A DNA stretch of 64,000 bases from Paenibacillus lutrae (lineage in GTDB: Bacteria; Bacillota; Bacilli; Paenibacillales; NBRC-103111), in NCBI RefSeq assembly GCF_009757775.1, contig NZ_RHLK01000013.1, positions 62,001 to 126,000 on the forward strand, written 5' to 3'. The stretch's first letter is position 1. Every line of letters starts with the position of its first letter. Under the pieces are notes generated by a model. It was not told where the DNA came from. It did no database searches and was given only the letters and a program-made list of their open reading frames with translations. A program made the translations under genes and the position numbers. Below, piece after piece: positions 17,326 to 26,478 of the stretch.

Positions 17326-17502
17326 TTTCATGTTCTGGCGGGACAAGCTGATACATAGAAGCCCGGGATGGTTCCTGGTACGGTTAACGCGTCTGTAATA
17401 ATCGTTCTGGAGACCAAATATAATTTTTTTGTCCCCTTTCGGTAAAATTTCACCAGCTTTGGAAATGAAGCTCTTCCTTATTGTTCGGTTTAAGTGCAAC
17501 AT
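17311..17502 (-). CDS. Possible small protein, unrecognised
   Basis: An open frame of 63 codons on the minus strand in the 450-bp hpf-secA gap. The product is basic (start MLHLNRTIRKSF, end SRQNMKELDP) with no membrane segment or known motif. Its stop codon lies inside the hairpin at 17300-17325, which has a T run in this direction, as expected for a short gene that runs into its terminator. The ribosome site (CCGGG) is poor and I find no clear promoter, so the frame may be fortuitous. Confidence 0.25.
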   Translation of the reverse strand: MLHLNRTIRKSFISKAGEILPKGDKKIIFGLQNDYYRRVNRTRNHPGLLCISLSRQNMKELDP

Positions 17503-17595
17503 CCCGGCGAGTTTTGCGTATGTAGAAGAGTGGGTTTGCTCCAGATATGTCTATCTGATACACTGAAATGTTCCCGTTAAGAATGCCCAGTTTTG

Positions 17596-17624
17596 TTGCG
17601 GCATGACGTGCAAACTGATACAAT
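17596..17624 (+). promoter_or_regulatory. Probable sigma-A promoter of secA
   Basis: TTGCGG (17596-17601), exactly 17 nt, TACAAT (17619-17624), 35 nt before the secA start. The rest of the 450-bp hpf-secA gap holds the hairpin at 17300-17325 and an uncertain minus-strand frame. Confidence 0.6.
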
Positions 17625-17659
17625 TTAAGGATACTGAGTGTAGGGAAAGGGGTTCACCG

Positions 17660-20164
17660 ATGCTAGGACTGGTCAAAAAAATGTTTGGTGATTCCAATGA
17701 ACGTGAAATTAAGCGATATCAGAAAACAGTTCAGGTGATAAATGGACTCGAGCCGGAGATTTCGGCGCTGTCGGATGAACAATTGAAAGGTAAGACCGTC
17801 GAATTCCGGGAGCGGTTGGATAAGGGCGAGGATCTTGACGATCTTCTGCCGGAAGCTTTTGCCGTTGTGCGCGAAGCGTCCAAGCGTGTCCTAGGCAAAC
17901 GTCATTACGATGTCCAGCTGATCGGGGGCATGGTGCTTCACGAAGGCAAGATTGCCGAGATGAGAACAGGTGAAGGTAAGACGCTCGTCGGCACGCTGCC
18001 TGTATATTTGAACGCACTGGCGGGTAAAGGCGTTCATGTCGTTACCGTCAATGATTATCTGGCACAGCGCGATAGCGCGGAGATGGGTCAGATTTATTCT
18101 TTCATGGGTATGACAGTCGGTGTTAACTTGAATGAGCTGTCCCACGAGGAGAAGCAGCAGGCATACGCATGCGACGTTACGTACGGAACGAACAATGAGT
18201 ATGGCTTCGACTATTTGCGTGACAATATGGTGTTGTACAAAGAGCAGATGGTACAGCGTCCGCTTTCTTTTGCTGTCATTGATGAGGTGGACTCTATCCT
18301 CGTCGATGAGGCGAGAACGCCGCTTATTATTTCGGGACAAGCCGCTAAATCGACGGACATGTATTATGCGGCTGACCGTTTTGTGAGCAAGCTTAAAGAA
18401 GAGGAAGACTACTCGATCGACATCAAGGTGCGTTCCGTTGCACTGACGGAGCAAGGTGTAGAGAAGGCGGAGAAAGCATTCGGTGTCGAGAACCTGTTCG
18501 ATCACCAGAATGTAACGCTTAATCACCATGTGACACAAGCACTCAAGGCCAAAGCTATCATGCGCCGCGATGTGGATTATGTGGTGCAGGATGATGAAGT
18601 CGTCATCGTCGATGAATTTACGGGCCGTCTGATGACGGGCCGCCGCTACAGCGATGGTCTTCACCAGGCTATCGAAGCGAAAGAACAGCTTCAGGTTCAG
18701 AATGAAAGCATGACGCTCGCGACCATTACCTTCCAGAACTACTTCCGGATGTACCGTAAGCTGTCTGGTATGACCGGTACGGCTAAGACGGAGGAAGAAG
18801 AGTTCAAGAAAATCTACGGCCTCGATGTTGTCGTCGTGCCGACGAACCGTCCGATGATCCGTCAAGATATGGCAGATGTCGTCTACAAGACGGAGATGGG
18901 CAAATTCAAGGCCGTCGTGGAAGAGATTGTGCAACGTTATAAAAACAAGCAGCCGGTTCTCGTCGGTACGATTTCGATTGAGAATTCGGAGCTGCTGTCG
19001 GATATGCTGAAGAAAAAAGGCGTCCAGCACAAAGTGCTTAACGCGAAATATCATGCCGAAGAAGCGGAGATCGTATCCCGTGCCGGACAAGCCGGTGCGG
19101 TTACGATCGCGACGAACATGGCCGGCCGTGGTACGGATATCGTGCTGGGCGGCGAAGTTCATGACCTCGGAGGCTTGCATATTATCGGTACGGAGCGTCA
19201 CGAGAGCCGCCGGATCGATAACCAGCTGCGTGGTCGTGCAGGACGTCAAGGTGACCCGGGCTCCTCGCAATTCTATTTGTCGCTTGGCGACGAATTGATG
19301 AAGCGCTTCGGTGCAGAGAACATCATGTCGATGATGGACCGTCTAGGCATGGAAGAAGACCAGCCGATCGAGAGCAAGCTCATTACGCGTGCAATCGAAT
19401 CCGCTCAGAAGCGGGTAGAGGGCAACAACTTCGATATGCGTAAAGTTGTCCTCCAATATGATGACGTTATGAATCAGCAGCGTGAGATTATCTACAAGCA
19501 GCGCCGCGAAGTTCTGGAATCGGAGAACATTCGTGAGATTGTGGAAACGATGCTCCGCTCCAGCATTGAGCGTATTGTCAATGCACATTGCTCCGAGTCT
19601 CAAATTCCGGAGGAATGGGATCTTCAAGCGGTTGCCGATTATGTAAATAACAACTTCCTGCAAGAAGACGCTATTACCGATAAAGACTTGTGGGGCAAAG
19701 AAATCGACGAAATCATTGAATTTATCGATGCTAAAGTAAAAGAAAAGTACGATCAGCGTGAAGAAGAAATCGGATCCGAATTTATTCGTGAATTCGAGAA
19801 GGTTGTAGTTCTGCGTGCGGTTGACTCCAAATGGATGGATCACATCGATGCGATGGACCAGCTTCGCCAAGGTATCCACCTTCGTGCGTACGGCGGTACC
19901 GATCCGCTTCGTGAGTATCAGTTCGAAGGCTTCGAAATGTTCCACGAGATGGTTGACAGCATCCAGGAAGAAGTGGCGACCTACATCATGAAGGCTCATG
20001 TAGAGAGCAACCTGGAGCGTCAAGCCGTAGCGGAAGGCCAGGCAGTCGATCCTAAAGTGGAAGCAGCCGGGAAGAAGCCGATCGTGAAGGAAGATCAGAT
20101 CGGCCGTAACGATCCTTGCCCATGCGGCAGCGGCAAGAAGTTCAAGCAGTGCCACGGCTCGTAG
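17660..20164 (+). CDS. secA: Preprotein translocase ATPase SecA
   Basis: An 834-residue ATP-driven motor of the general secretory pathway, partner of Sec[11 protein letters not shown] (Walker A, about residue 100), [21 protein letters not shown] (Walker B/DEAD-like), [21 protein letters not shown] (preprotein-binding region), [10 protein letters not shown] and [10 protein letters not shown] (NBD2) are all present. The C-terminus carries the zinc-binding [17 protein letters not shown] 17660 ([11 protein letters not shown]) matches the family start and follows AAAGGGG; the frame is open 19 codons further upstream. It is followed by prfB, as in Bacillus. Confidence 0.98.
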   Translation: MLGLVKKMFGDSNEREIKRYQKTVQVINGLEPEISALSDEQLKGKTVEFRERLDKGEDLDDLLPEAFAVVREASKRVLGKRHYDVQLIGGMVLHEGKIAEMRTGEGKTLVGTLPVYLNALAGKGVHVVTVNDYLAQRDSAEMGQIYSFMGMTVGVNLNELSHEEKQQAYACDVTYGTNNEYGFDYLRDNMVLYKEQMVQRPLSFAVIDEVDSILVDEARTPLIISGQAAKSTDMYYAADRFVSKLKEEEDYSIDIKVRSVALTEQGVEKAEKAFGVENLFDHQNVTLNHHVTQALKAKAIMRRDVDYVVQDDEVVIVDEFTGRLMTGRRYSDGLHQAIEAKEQLQVQNESMTLATITFQNYFRMYRKLSGMTGTAKTEEEEFKKIYGLDVVVVPTNRPMIRQDMADVVYKTEMGKFKAVVEEIVQRYKNKQPVLVGTISIENSELLSDMLKKKGVQHKVLNAKYHAEEAEIVSRAGQAGAVTIATNMAGRGTDIVLGGEVHDLGGLHIIGTERHESRRIDNQLRGRAGRQGDPGSSQFYLSLGDELMKRFGAENIMSMMDRLGMEEDQPIESKLITRAIESAQKRVEGNNFDMRKVVLQYDDVMNQQREIIYKQRREVLESENIREIVETMLRSSIERIVNAHCSESQIPEEWDLQAVADYVNNNFLQEDAITDKDLWGKEIDEIIEFIDAKVKEKYDQREEEIGSEFIREFEKVVVLRAVDSKWMDHIDAMDQLRQGIHLRAYGGTDPLREYQFEGFEMFHEMVDSIQEEVATYIMKAHVESNLERQAVAEGQAVDPKVEAAGKKPIVKEDQIGRNDPCPCGSGKKFKQCHGS

Positions 20165-20227
20165 AAGCCTCTTGCTGCGCATACCGCAAGAATAAGGTTT
20201 ATTCATAAATAGAGACCTGATGGTTGA

Positions 20228-20331
20228 GGTAAAACAAATAATCCTGCTTGGCAGTGAAAGTGAATAGTTGTGCATAGTTATTCATTGGTATGCATAATTT
20301 ATTCACTCTTGCCACGCAGGGTTATTTTACC
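20228..20331. repeat. 104-bp imperfect palindrome downstream of secA
   Basis: The two halves are near reverse complements over about 40 nt: GGTAAAA...ATAATCCTGC at 20228-20247 faces GCAGGGTTATTTTACC at 20316-20331. Inside, GTGAATAGTTGTGCATA pairs imperfectly with TATGCATAATTTATTCAC. No T-tract or target duplication is evident. It may be a large hairpin at the secA transcript end or a palindromic element. The remaining 300 bp to prfB has a TATAAT at 20378-20383 without a convincing -35. Confidence 0.5.
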
Positions 20332-20627
20332 ACTCAGGGTTCGAAAGGGATTCGAATAGGGATTAGATGGAATACTCTATAATAGAAGAGTGTGCAGGTT
20401 AGCTTGAATGAGAATGTCTGGCGGGAGTTAGGCGCCAGATCTGCTCGTAAGCTTCCTATATAGGAAAGTGTAGCCTTCTATCATCCCGGCGCTCTTATCA
20501 TGAATCGCAGGACTACGGCCGATTAGGGTCAGGATGCCCCTGCAATCATTTACTTTAGAATACGCTGCTTCTCATTGGAGCGGTCGAGTACAAGGCTTTT
20601 ACATTACAATATCCGAGGTGTATCGAT

Positions 20628-21741
20628 ATGCTGGAACCTGAAGTTAAGCAAGACATGCGGGAAATAGCTAAGAGATTAACGGAATTAAGGGGGTCTCTTT
20701 GACTTAGATCATAAGCTCGAAGAGATTGCGGATTATGAAGTCAAGATGGCGGCGCCGGACTTCTGGGATGATAACGAAAAGGCTCAGAAGGTCATCGGGG
20801 AGATGAACGTCATTAAAAGTGTGGCCGACCAATTCCATGCTCTGGCGAGTGAGTACGAAGACATGGAAGTCATGGCGCAGCTGGCCGACGAGGAAGACGA
20901 CCAGGAGATGGCCGCCGAGCTCGCAGACGGCCTCAAGGGGATTCTCCGGCAGCTGGAGAACTTCCAGCTGCAGCTTCTGCTCAGCCAGCCGTACGATAAG
21001 CTGAACGCGATTCTGGAGCTGCATCCGGGAGCGGGCGGCACCGAGTCCCAGGACTGGGCCGAGATGCTGCTTCGCATGTACCGGAGATGGGCGGAGAAAC
21101 GGGACTTCAAAGTCGAGGTGCTCGACTATCTGCCCGGCGACGAAGCCGGCGTGAAGAGCGTTACGCTGCTCATCAAGGGCCACAACGCGTACGGGTACCT
21201 CAAAGCGGAAAAAGGCGTGCACCGTCTCGTCCGCATATCGCCTTTTGACGCGTCCGGACGCAGGCACACCTCTTTCGTCTCCTGCGATGTAGTGCCGGAG
21301 ATCGAGGACGACGTGGAAGTGGATATCCGCACGGAGGACCTCAAGATCGACACGTACCGCGCCAGCGGAGCGGGCGGCCAGCACATCAACACGACTGATT
21401 CGGCCGTGCGGATTACGCACTTGCCGACGGGAGTCGTGGTGACGTGCCAGACCGAGCGATCGCAGATCAAGAACCGCGAGCGCGCGATGAAGCATTTGAG
21501 ATCGAAACTCTACGAGAAGAAGATCGAAGAGCAGGAGAAGCATCTGGCGGAGATCCGCGGCGTACAATCGGATATTGCCTGGGGAAGCCAGATCCGTTCT
21601 TACGTGTTCCATCCGTACAGCATGGTCAAGGACCATCGTACAACCGAGGAAACGGGGAACGTAGGCGCTGTAATGGATGGCGATCTAGATCCGTTTATTG
21701 ATGCCTATTTGCGTCTGCAGATTCAGAAGAAGGAAGAATAA
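20628..21741 (+). CDS. prfB: Peptide chain release factor 2, with programmed +1 frameshift
   Basis: Two frames form one 370-residue protein. The first 24 codons (20628-20699, [17 protein letters not shown]...) end at an in-frame UGA (20700-20702). The context is AGGGGGTCTCTTTGAC, an SD-like stimulator three bases before the CTT-TGA slip site. After a +1 slip, reading continues from GAC 20701 to 21741. RF2 reads UGA and UAA; the SPF tripeptide is in [13 protein letters not shown] and the catalytic GGQ in [18 protein letters not shown]2 shortage at UGA favours the frameshift, giving autoregulation. GAGGTG precedes the ATG. Confidence 0.97.
20688..20703 (+). promoter_or_regulatory. RF2 recoding site
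   Basis: AGGGGG (20688-20693) followed by TCT CTT TGA C. The internal Shine-Dalgarno sequence, the slippery CTT codon and the UGA-C stop context match the classic prfB recoding element, with TCT in place of the usual TAT. Confidence 0.95.
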
Positions 21742-21744
21742 AGA

Positions 21745-21794
21745 CGTGCGGAGAAACGGTGTAGTCAAAACCGGGACTCCGCACGGTTTTTTTT
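21745..21794 (+). terminator. Terminator after prfB
   Basis: CGTGCGGAG (21745-21753) pairs with CTCCGCACG (21777-21785) around a 23-nt loop; GTTTTTTTT follows. Confidence 0.9.
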
Positions 21795-21886
21795 GATTAG
21801 ACAGAAGTGAAGTAGGGGTACATTCCCGGGCTTAGCAATATAGATCACATAGACCGACGAAGTCGGATGAGGATGGAGGCACACCT

Positions 21887-22765
21887 ATGGCCAGAGGGAA
21901 GCGGAGAAAACAGAGGCTTGTACTGAACAGTCCGCAGCAGAAAATATACGAGTATGGAATGCTTATTCTGGGGTCTTTTATTATTTCGAGCAGTTTCAAT
22001 ATGTTCTTGAACCCCAATCAGGTAGCATCGGGCGGAGTGTCCGGATTGTCGACCATTATTGAGCAGACGCTAGGATGGCAGCCCGCTCTAACCCAGTGGG
22101 GCTTGAACATTCCTTTATTCCTGCTGGGGCTGCGGCTCCTCGAAAGATCGTACAGCATGAAAGCCGTTGTCGGCTCCATTGTCCTGCCCCTTTTCGTAAT
22201 GCTGACAAGCGGGTTTCCGGTTCTGACCACTAACATCTTGCTCGCGACGATTTACGGAGGAATGGGCCTGGGCCTTGGGATCGGGATTGTTTTCCGCGGA
22301 CGCGGGTCCACAGGGGGATTCAGCATTGCCTCACAAATTCTACATAAGTATTCAGGTCTGAGCCTGGGGGTATCGGTAGCTGTATTCGACGGTATGGTCA
22401 TCCTGCTGGCGGGGCTGGTATTCGGCGCAGAGAAGGCCCTGTACGCATTAATCGGGCTCTATGTGACCACCAAAACGATCGACATTGTACAGGTAGGTCT
22501 GAATACATCTAAAGTAGCGTATATCATATCCAACGATTCGGAGAAATTGCGTGAGGCGATTCTGAATGACCTGGACCGCGGTCTCACTCAATTAACAGGC
22601 GCAGGCGGATATACGGGCGACCCGCGCTTGGTGCTTATGGTTGTCGTCAGTCAAGGAGAGGTCAGCAAGCTGAAGGCGCTCGTGCAGTCGATCGACCCGC
22701 AGGCCTTTATCATTTTCAGTAATGCGAACGAGGTTCTGGGAGAAGGATTTAAGAGGCCGATGTAA
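21887..22765 (+). CDS. YitT-family integral membrane protein
   Basis: A 292-residue protein with a basic N-terminal tail, about five to six membrane helices in residues 25-180 (for example YGMLILGSFIISSSFNMFL and VVGSIVLPLFVML) and a cytoplasmic C-terminal DUF2179 domain (KVAYIISNDSEKLREAILNDLDRGLTQLTGAGGYTG). FLNPNQVASGGVSGLSTII is the family signature. Members are found in many copies in Bacillota and their substrate is unknown. ATG 21887 follows GGATGGAGG. Terminators on both sides indicate a single-gene transcript. Confidence 0.9.
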   Translation: MARGKRRKQRLVLNSPQQKIYEYGMLILGSFIISSSFNMFLNPNQVASGGVSGLSTIIEQTLGWQPALTQWGLNIPLFLLGLRLLERSYSMKAVVGSIVLPLFVMLTSGFPVLTTNILLATIYGGMGLGLGIGIVFRGRGSTGGFSIASQILHKYSGLSLGVSVAVFDGMVILLAGLVFGAEKALYALIGLYVTTKTIDIVQVGLNTSKVAYIISNDSEKLREAILNDLDRGLTQLTGAGGYTGDPRLVLMVVVSQGEVSKLKALVQSIDPQAFIIFSNANEVLGEGFKRPM

Positions 22766-22839
22766 ACTAAAGCTGGGAGCGGATGAGGAAGCGTACGTTC
22801 TTTTTATGCACAAATATCTTTAATAACATGGTGGTATGC

Positions 22840-22863
22840 GGCAGCTGCGCAGGCTGCCTTTTT
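22840..22863 (+). terminator. Terminator after the YitT-family gene
   Basis: GGCAGC (22840-22845) and GCTGCC (22853-22858) form a G+C-rich stem followed by five T residues. Confidence 0.75.
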
Positions 22864-23025
22864 GTCTATCCAAATAACGCGTTCGCATTGGGAGCATGAA
22901 GTGATTAATCCAAGGTTTCCTTCGGATAAAGCCCAATAAGGTTTAAATTCGCAGCGTTTGGCAGGAATCCGGTTATTAGGGGGATCTCAGGTCCCGGGAC
23001 ACTGGAAAACAGGCTAAAAAACTCG

Positions 23026-23054
23026 TTGAATTAATATACCCCTGAATGTATAAT
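23026..23054 (+). promoter_or_regulatory. Sigma-A promoter of the arginine operon
   Basis: TTGAAT (23026-23031), exactly 17 nt, TATAAT (23049-23054). Transcription would start near 23061, about 30 nt before argC. The -10 lies inside the ARG box. Confidence 0.85.
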
Positions 23055-23060
23055 AATACA
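23047..23060. promoter_or_regulatory. ARG box (ArgR/AhrC operator)
   Basis: TGTATAATAATACA fits the TGNATWWWWATNCA core of the arginine repressor operator at every defined position and is symmetric. It covers the -10 box of the argC promoter, so bound repressor-arginine would exclude RNA polymerase. The regulator is not encoded in this window. Confidence 0.75.
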
Positions 23061-23091
23061 TATCTTTTTGGAACGTTTGGAGGGAAAAGCG

Positions 23092-24141
23092 ATGACTACA
23101 CAGGTGCGTGCGGCGATTGTAGGTTCAACGGGGTATGGGGGAGTCGAATTAATCCGGTTTCTGTTAAATCATCCCCAGGTCATAATTACATCGGTTATCT
23201 CCTCTTCGAGTGCAGGGGCGCCGATTTCGGAAGGATTTCCTCACCTGAATGCTATTATGCAGGAATCACTTGATGCGGTAGACATTCCGTTGATTGCGGC
23301 CAAGGCTGACGTTGTCTTCCTGGCCACCCCGGCAGGTGTAGCGGCTAAGCTGGCTCCGGATATGCTTGAAGCAGGTTTGAAGGTCATCGACTTGTCCGGT
23401 GATTTCCGCTTGAAAACTCCGGAGTTATACACTCAGTGGTATAAGCGTGAGGGAGCTCCGCAGGAGGATCTGGACAAGGCGGTTTTCGGCTTATGCGAAG
23501 TGTATGGAGATCAGGTGCAGGGCGTAGATTTCATCTCGAATCCGGGATGCTACCCGACTGCTACTCTTCTGGGATTGGTGCCTGCTGTTAAGGCGGGATG
23601 GATCGACCCCTCGACGATAATCGTCGATGCCAAATCAGGTGTGTCCGGTGGAGGCCGTGGCCTCAGCCTGGGAGCACACTATGCGGAAGCTAACGAGAAT
23701 TTGTCTGCTTATAAGCTGAACCGCCATCAGCATATTCCGGAAATTGAGCAGGTGCTTAGTGATGCCGCTGGCAAGCCTGTCACGATGACGTTCTCGACAC
23801 ATCTGGTGCCGATGACACGCGGAATTATGGCGACATGCTATGCGCAGCTCAGCGGGGCGCATGATACGCAAGCTTTTATTGACTTGTACCGCCAGTACTA
23901 CGAAGGTCGCAAATTCGTGCGTATCCGCGAGCAGGGCAAACTGCCGGCAACCAAAGAAGTCTGGGGCTCGAACTACTGCGATATCGGATTTGCTGTGGAT
24001 GAGCGTACGAACCGGGTAACGGTGATTTCCGTTATCGACAACGTGGTTAAAGGTGCGGCAGGCCAGGCGATCCAGAATCTGAATTTGATGATGGGCTGGG
24101 ATGAGACTGCGGGTCTGAATTTCACGCCTGTATACCCATAG
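23092..24141 (+). CDS. argC: N-acetyl-gamma-glutamyl-phosphate reductase
   Basis: A 349-residue NADPH-dependent enzyme that reduces acetylglutamyl phosphate to the semialdehyde (third step of the acetylated arginine pathway). The Rossmann motif is GSTGYGGVELIRFL; the catalytic cysteine lies in SNPGCYPTAT; SGVSGGGRG and the C-terminal histidine segment STHLVPMTRG are also conserved. ATG 23092 follows GGAGGG; the frame opens 8 codons earlier in the leader. It is the first gene of argCJBDF, under the ARG-box promoter. Confidence 0.97.
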   Translation: MTTQVRAAIVGSTGYGGVELIRFLLNHPQVIITSVISSSSAGAPISEGFPHLNAIMQESLDAVDIPLIAAKADVVFLATPAGVAAKLAPDMLEAGLKVIDLSGDFRLKTPELYTQWYKREGAPQEDLDKAVFGLCEVYGDQVQGVDFISNPGCYPTATLLGLVPAVKAGWIDPSTIIVDAKSGVSGGGRGLSLGAHYAEANENLSAYKLNRHQHIPEIEQVLSDAAGKPVTMTFSTHLVPMTRGIMATCYAQLSGAHDTQAFIDLYRQYYEGRKFVRIREQGKLPATKEVWGSNYCDIGFAVDERTNRVTVISVIDNVVKGAAGQAIQNLNLMMGWDETAGLNFTPVYP

Positions 24142-24312
24142 GAGTTATTCATAACAACACCTGCTCTCAAATGAAAATGAGAGGGATGGTTTAACAAGGA
24201 CCGGCCTTGAACGAAGACGAAATTATATAGGCAGGATCTTTAATTTTTAAGAGTAAGAACGGATTATTCATATTATCGATTCCTTATGGAACAAAAGGAC
24301 AGGTGAGCATCA

Positions 24313-25539
24313 ATGACGCTGCTAGGCCGTTTTACCGTCGTGCCCGATGGCACGGTGACCACGCCCCAAGGATTCCGCGCAGGCGGGCTTCACTGCGGAT
24401 TGAAAAAAACCGAACGCTACGATCTCGGAGCGATCGTATGCGACGTTCCCGCAGCGGTTGCGGCTGTATACACGCTGAATGCGTTCCAGGCCGCACCGCT
24501 CCTCGTGACGCAGGAGAGCGTCGCTGCCGGAGGCAAGCTTCAGGCGATGCTCGTCAACAGCGGCAACGCCAACGCATGCACCGGCGAGCAGGGACTCGCG
24601 GATGCGCGTGAGATGCGTGCCGCCTTGGCGCGTCAGCTTGGCCTCGCCGAGAACCTCGTGGGCGTCACTTCGACGGGCGTCATCGGCGAACTGCTGCCAA
24701 TGCCGAAGGTTCTCTCCGGCATCGAAGCGCTGCCGGAGAAGGTGCACGCCGAGGGCGGCGACGATTTCTGCCAGGCGATCCTGACGACCGACCTGGTGAA
24801 GAAAGTCGCCTGCGTGCGCGTGAATGTCGGCGGCCGTGAGGTTCACGTTGCCGGAGCGGCCAAAGGTTCGGGAATGATTCACCCGAACATGGCGACGATG
24901 CTCGGTTTCGTCACAACCGACGCCAACATCAGCAGCGAGCATCTGCAGCAGCTGCTGAGTGCGGCAACCGACTCCACCTTCAATATGATCACGGTGGATG
25001 GTGACACCAGCACGAACGATATGGTCGTCGTGATGGCGAGCGGTCTTGCCGGAGGAGATGCGCTGACTCCGGATCATCCGGATTGGGAAGCCTTCGCAGT
25101 TGCCTTCGGCTACGTATCGGAGCATCTGGCGAAGATGATCGCCCGTGACGGCGAAGGAGCCACGAAGCTGATCGAGGTGAACGTGCTCGGCGCAGCTTCG
25201 CGTGATGCTGCCCGGGCGATCGCAAAGACCGTCATCGGTTCTTCACTCGTGAAGACGGCCTGCTTCGGAGCGGATGCGAACTGGGGCCGCATTATCGCGG
25301 CTGTCGGGCGCGCCGGCCAGCCGGTTCAGACAGAGACGGTGGATGTTCAGCTAGGCGACATTATGGTGCTCAGCCAGTCGAGGCCTGTGAAGTTTGACGA
25401 GGATCGGGCAGAGGAGTACTTGAAAGGCGATTTTGTACAAATTAATGTGAACCTGCATATGGGAAATTCCAGCGCGACCGCTTGGGGTTGCGACTTGACA
25501 TACGATTATGTCCGCATCAACGCAGCTTACCGTACGTAA
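24313..25539 (+). CDS. argJ: Bifunctional ornithine acetyltransferase/N-acetylglutamate synthase
   Basis: A 408-residue enzyme that recycles the acetyl group from acetylornithine to glutamate. It is an Ntn-hydrolase-like protein that cleaves itself: KGSGMIHPNMATMLGF contains the Ala-Thr scissile bond, with the new N-terminal threonine as nucleophile. The oxyanion and substrate segments SGNANACTG and TSTGVIGE are present. No separate argA is seen here, which fits a bifunctional ArgJ. It lies 171 nt after argC in a more G+C-rich stretch of the same operon. Confidence 0.96.
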   Translation: MTLLGRFTVVPDGTVTTPQGFRAGGLHCGLKKTERYDLGAIVCDVPAAVAAVYTLNAFQAAPLLVTQESVAAGGKLQAMLVNSGNANACTGEQGLADAREMRAALARQLGLAENLVGVTSTGVIGELLPMPKVLSGIEALPEKVHAEGGDDFCQAILTTDLVKKVACVRVNVGGREVHVAGAAKGSGMIHPNMATMLGFVTTDANISSEHLQQLLSAATDSTFNMITVDGDTSTNDMVVVMASGLAGGDALTPDHPDWEAFAVAFGYVSEHLAKMIARDGEGATKLIEVNVLGAASRDAARAIAKTVIGSSLVKTACFGADANWGRIIAAVGRAGQPVQTETVDVQLGDIMVLSQSRPVKFDEDRAEEYLKGDFVQINVNLHMGNSSATAWGCDLTYDYVRINAAYRT

Positions 25540-25582
25540 TGGGAGCGGGCATGCCAGTGATGGAATCGGGGGCAGAAGTTAG

Positions 25583-26371
25583 ATGAACAGTTTTGTAATG
25601 AAGTGCGGGGGCAGTACGCTTGCCGCATTGCCGGACTCTTTCTTTGAGGATTTGAAGAAACTGCAGGATCAGGGCATTGTACCTGTTATCGTACACGGCG
25701 GTGGGCCGGCCATTTCGGAGACGCTAAGCCAGCTTCAGATTGAGACCGAGTTCGTAGGTGGGCTCCGCAAAACGAGCGAGCAGGTACTTGATGTGGTCGA
25801 AATGGTATTAGCCGGACGCATTAACAAGGAAATTGTGCGGCGAATACAGCTTTCAGGTGCCAAAGCACTCGGTTTATCCGGTGTGGACGGCCGTCTTATC
25901 ACGGCGGAGCCCGTAGCTAACGCCGCCGAAGTAGGGCTCGTAGGGGACGTGAGCGATGTGAATGCGGAGCTTGTGCATGGAATCGTCGGCATGGGCTTCA
26001 TGCCGGTCATTGCACCGATCGGTCTCGGCAGCGACGGAGGTCAGCGCTACAACATTAATGCGGATACGGCAGCAGGAGCTGTGGCCTCCCGGATCGGGAC
26101 GGAGCGACTGATTGTCGTGACGGATGTGCCCGGCATTATGAAGACCGAAAGCGGAGAGAAGCGGGTGCTTCCGACCGTGACGGTCGAGGAGATCGAAGCC
26201 ATGATCGCAAGCGGTGATATCTACGGAGGCATGATCCCGAAGGTAAGGGCCGCCATCCAGTGTATCCAGGGCGCCGTACGCGAAGTGGTGATCGTAGACG
26301 GGTCCGTTCCGGGTATCCTTAGCCAGGTACTGGCTGGAGGCAATGTCGGAACGCGAATCGTAAGTTTGTAG
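25583..26371 (+). CDS. argB: Acetylglutamate kinase
   Basis: A 262-residue amino-acid kinase with MKCGGSTLA at the start, PVIVHGGGPAISETLSQL (substrate and phosphate loops) and VTDVPGIM near residue 175. It phosphorylates N-acetylglutamate and is the usual feedback-control step for linear versus cyclic arginine pathways. The N-terminal helix typical of arginine-inhibited hexameric forms is absent because the protein begins directly at the first strand, so allosteric control by arginine may be weak; that is inference. It starts 43 nt after argJ. Confidence 0.95.
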   Translation: MNSFVMKCGGSTLAALPDSFFEDLKKLQDQGIVPVIVHGGGPAISETLSQLQIETEFVGGLRKTSEQVLDVVEMVLAGRINKEIVRRIQLSGAKALGLSGVDGRLITAEPVANAAEVGLVGDVSDVNAELVHGIVGMGFMPVIAPIGLGSDGGQRYNINADTAAGAVASRIGTERLIVVTDVPGIMKTESGEKRVLPTVTVEEIEAMIASGDIYGGMIPKVRAAIQCIQGAVREVVIVDGSVPGILSQVLAGGNVGTRIVSL

Positions 26372-26478
26372 CATCCGTTCTGCAGCAGGAAGATTGCAGC
26401 AGAGATTCACATAGCAGCAGAAATTAGAGCAAGTCTGGAAGTACAAGAAGAGACAATATAAAGATGGGAGTGAAGAAC

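Noticed and set aside
17891-19270. 459-codon open frame antisense to secA
   Set aside because: It lies wholly inside secA, has no ribosome site and an Arg/His/Leu-rich composition that results from codon bias of the sense gene.
20746-21741. prfB as an independent 331-codon gene starting at 20746
   Set aside because: The upstream 24 codons plus recoding site are intact and the N-terminal helices of RF2 would be lost with this start.
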